Shown: piece by piece, positions 62,447-64,000 of the stretch
How the letters are laid out: each line of letters opens with the position of its first letter
How positions within the stretch are numbered: the first letter of the stretch is position 1
Assembly: GCA_020850595.1 (NCBI GenBank)
Contig: JADZEK010000147.1
Coordinates: forward strand, 124,001-188,000
Direction: 5' to 3'
DNA length: 64,000 bases
Source of the DNA: Anaerolineales bacterium
GTDB taxonomy: Bacteria > Chloroflexota > Anaerolineae > Anaerolineales > UBA6663
The notes under the pieces: model-generated
The model's input: only the letters and a program-made list of their open reading frames with translations
The model's database searches: none
What the model was told of the DNA's origin: nothing
Translations under genes and position numbers: made by a program

Positions 62447-63475
62447 ATGCAGCCCCCGCGCTCGGTCATTCGCGCGCCCGAACTGGCCCCGGGGGAGTGG
62501 CTGAACACGCCGCGCCCGCTGACGCTGGCCGAGCAGCGCGGCCGGGCAGTGCTGGCGCATATCTGGGACTACACCTGCATCAACTGCGTGCGAACACTGC
62601 CGTATGTCACGGCCTGGCAGCGGGCGTATGGGCAAGGCCCCGTAACGTTTATCGGCATTCACACGCCGGAGTTCGAGTTCGCCCGCGAGCGCCGCAAGGT
62701 GGCGGCGGCGCTGGCGCAATACGGCGTCACGTATCCCGTGCTGCTCGACAACGACCTGCGCAACTGGGAGGCTTTCGCCAACCGCTATTGGCCGACGACC
62801 TACTTGATTGACGCGGCCGGTTACATCCGCTACCAGCACGCGGGCGAGGGCCAGTACGCCGAAACCGAGGCGGCCCTGACGGCGCTGATGGCTGAGGCCG
62901 GAGACAAGCCGGAGGCCGCGCCCGTCGGGGTGCTGCGCGAGGAAGACCGGCCGGGGGCGGTGTGTTTCCGAGTCACGCCGGAACTTCAGGCTGGGTTTGC
63001 GCGCGGGGTGCTGGGCAACCGAGAAGGCTACGCGCCACGCCAACTGCCGGTCATTTATCGGCTACCCGCGGCGGCCGAGCAGCAAGACGGCTATTTCTAC
63101 GTGGAGGGCACATGGCAGGCGGGCCGCGAGTACCTGGCCCTAGCGGGCGAGCAGGGCGTGATTGAGCTGCCGTATCATGCCGCCGGCGCTAACGCAGTGC
63201 TGGCCCCGAGCGGCGACCCGGTGGAACTGCGACTCGACTTGAAAGCGCCGGTGAGTCTAGACGTGTACCAGGATGGCGCGCCGCTGGACGGACTGCACGC
63301 GGGGGCCGATATTGGGTGGAACGCGGACGGGCAAAGTGTGCTGGTGGTAGACCAGCCGCGCATGTACGCGCTCACCCGCAACCCCGATGCGCGACCCCAC
63401 CGGCTGCGACTGGAGGCGGCGGGGCGCGGGCTGGCGCTGTTCTCGTTTTCGTTTTCCACCTGCGTGAAGGCTTAG
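62447..63475 (+). CDS. Thioredoxin-fold protein, DipZ/TlpA-like
   Basis: The 342-residue protein has GRAVLAHIWDYTCINCVRTLPYVTAWQRAYGQGPVTFIGIHTPEFEFARER, a TlpA-like fold with a CxxC (TCINC) in the usual place. The Tyr-Thr before Cys replaces the usual Trp. WPTTYLIDAAGYIRYQHAGEGQYAE completes the domain, as in DipZ C-terminal parts. A second beta-sandwich follows (about 200-340). No signal peptide is visible, so it could be cytosolic, a point against a DipZ-like periplasmic role. Confidence 0.83.
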   Translation: MQPPRSVIRAPELAPGEWLNTPRPLTLAEQRGRAVLAHIWDYTCINCVRTLPYVTAWQRAYGQGPVTFIGIHTPEFEFARERRKVAAALAQYGVTYPVLLDNDLRNWEAFANRYWPTTYLIDAAGYIRYQHAGEGQYAETEAALTALMAEAGDKPEAAPVGVLREEDRPGAVCFRVTPELQAGFARGVLGNREGYAPRQLPVIYRLPAAAEQQDGYFYVEGTWQAGREYLALAGEQGVIELPYHAAGANAVLAPSGDPVELRLDLKAPVSLDVYQDGAPLDGLHAGADIGWNADGQSVLVVDQPRMYALTRNPDARPHRLRLEAAGRGLALFSFSFSTCVKA

Positions 63476-63480
63476 GACGA

Positions 63481-64000
63481 ATGCTGCGAACCCCCATTCT
63501 TTATCTTTCACAGGCGGGCTGGGCGCGGCGCATCGTGACCCGGGTGGGGCCGGCACGGCGCATGGCCAACCGCTTCGTGGCGGGCGAGACGGCCGCCGAA
63601 GCCGTGCGCACTATCCAGCAACTCAACGCCCTTAACATCAATGCCACGCTCGATCACCTGGGCGAGAGCGTGACCAGCGAGCGCGAGGCCGAGCGCGCCG
63701 CCGATGACTATGTGCATGTGCTGGAGCGCATCGGCGCGGCCGGGGCGCGCTCCAACGTCTCGCTGAAGCTGACGCAGTTCGGTTTGGATTTGAGCGAGGA
63801 TTTCTGCACGGCCAACACGCGCCGGGTGGTGGCAGCGGCGCAAGCGGGCGACAACTTTGTGCGGATTGACATGGAGGGCACGCCGCACACCGACCGCACC
63901 TTGCGCGTGCTGCGGGCGCTGCACGCCGAGTTTGAGAACGTGGGGCTGGTGGTGCAGGCGTACCTGTACCGCACGGCTACAGACGTGGAAGCGCTGATTG
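63481..64000 (+). CDS. Proline dehydrogenase, N-terminal part (runs off window)
   Basis: The first 173 codons match monofunctional FAD-dependent proline dehydrogenase: NATLDHLGESVTSEREAERAADDY, SNVSLKLTQFGLDLSEDFC, FVRIDMEGTPHTDRTL and LVVQAYLYRT, in the order of the beta-alpha barrel. It oxidises proline to pyrroline-5-carboxylate. AGGA before the ATG supports the start. The gene follows the thioredoxin-fold gene after five bases, perhaps co-transcribed. The C-terminal part lies beyond the edge. Confidence 0.93.
   Translation, partial: MLRTPILYLSQAGWARRIVTRVGPARRMANRFVAGETAAEAVRTIQQLNALNINATLDHLGESVTSEREAERAADDYVHVLERIGAAGARSNVSLKLTQFGLDLSEDFCTANTRRVVAAAQAGDNFVRIDMEGTPHTDRTLRVLRALHAEFENVGLVVQAYLYRTATDVEALI

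Noticed and set aside
1-64000. CRISPR arrays, rRNA genes or replication origin
   Set aside because: No regularly spaced repeats with unique spacers, no rRNA-like stretches, and no DnaA-box cluster were seen.

Overview
The window looks like a chromosomal segment of a GC-rich Chloroflexota bacterium, most likely Anaerolineae-like. This is inferred from protein types, not from a marker gene: an Agl23-like glycosyltransferase fused to NHL repeats, many lipobox lipoproteins starting from poor ribosome sites, a DUF1800/DUF1501 Tat pair, a 4-fold beta flower protein and a BchI-like ATPase with a cysteine insert. I see no tRNA, rRNA or CRISPR array.

Layout. 1-8.6 kb (minus strand): housekeeping succinyl-CoA ligase (sucD partial, sucC), the Agl23/NHL membrane protein, an RsuA/RluB-type pseudouridine synthase, an ECF sigma/anti-sigma pair and an ScpB with a long acidic extension. 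8.7-18.4 kb (plus): two lipoproteins, then a surface-polysaccharide cluster: a GH-like/O-antigen-ligase fusion, a UDP-glucuronate decarboxylase-like enzyme, a second O-antigen ligase, a GtrA-like protein and a GT4 glycosyltransferase. 18.4-22.2 kb: an AT-richer island lying between two 100-bp copies of the GT4 gene 3' end. It carries a MauE/DoxX-like membrane protein, a Tat-exported precursor with a six-cysteine tail that is interrupted by an IS1-like element (8-bp target duplication, reading frame restored on excision), and a small membrane protein. 22.4-35.5 kb (mostly plus): thioesterase, BchI-like ATPase, a second sigma/anti-sigma pair with membrane proteins and a J-domain protein, a DUF1800/GH-like/DUF1501 export trio, acyl carrier protein, type 2 IPP isomerase and a polyprenyl synthase. 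35.5-37.3 kb: a membrane protein and HemW.

37.3-53.7 kb is a carbohydrate and sugar-acid catabolic region. A GH28-like protein on the plus strand faces a minus-strand series that starts at a strong promoter near 53.65 kb: E1 beta, E1 alpha, an enolase-superfamily dehydratase, E2, a cupin, a second SucC/SucD pair, a small ferredoxin, a GntR regulator, two-subunit class I fumarase/tartrate dehydratase-like enzyme, a sugar isomerase-like TIM barrel, SDR, a second enolase-superfamily enzyme, a Gfo/Idh/MocA oxidoreductase and a DUF4038 glycosidase. The gene set suggests sugar release, oxidation, dehydration to a 2-oxo acid, oxidative decarboxylation to an acyl-CoA, and recovery of the thioester energy by a dedicated CoA ligase. 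The substrate is not identifiable from sequence alone.

53.7-64 kb holds unlinked genes: membrane proteins, a DUF4399 protein, a YyaL-type thioredoxin-domain protein, an MFS transporter, lipoproteins, an orphan sugar-binding protein, a thioredoxin-fold protein and a partial proline dehydrogenase. The two most interesting parts are the 18.4-22.2 kb island (candidate cysteine-rich secreted peptide system) and the 38.9-53.6 kb catabolic cluster.
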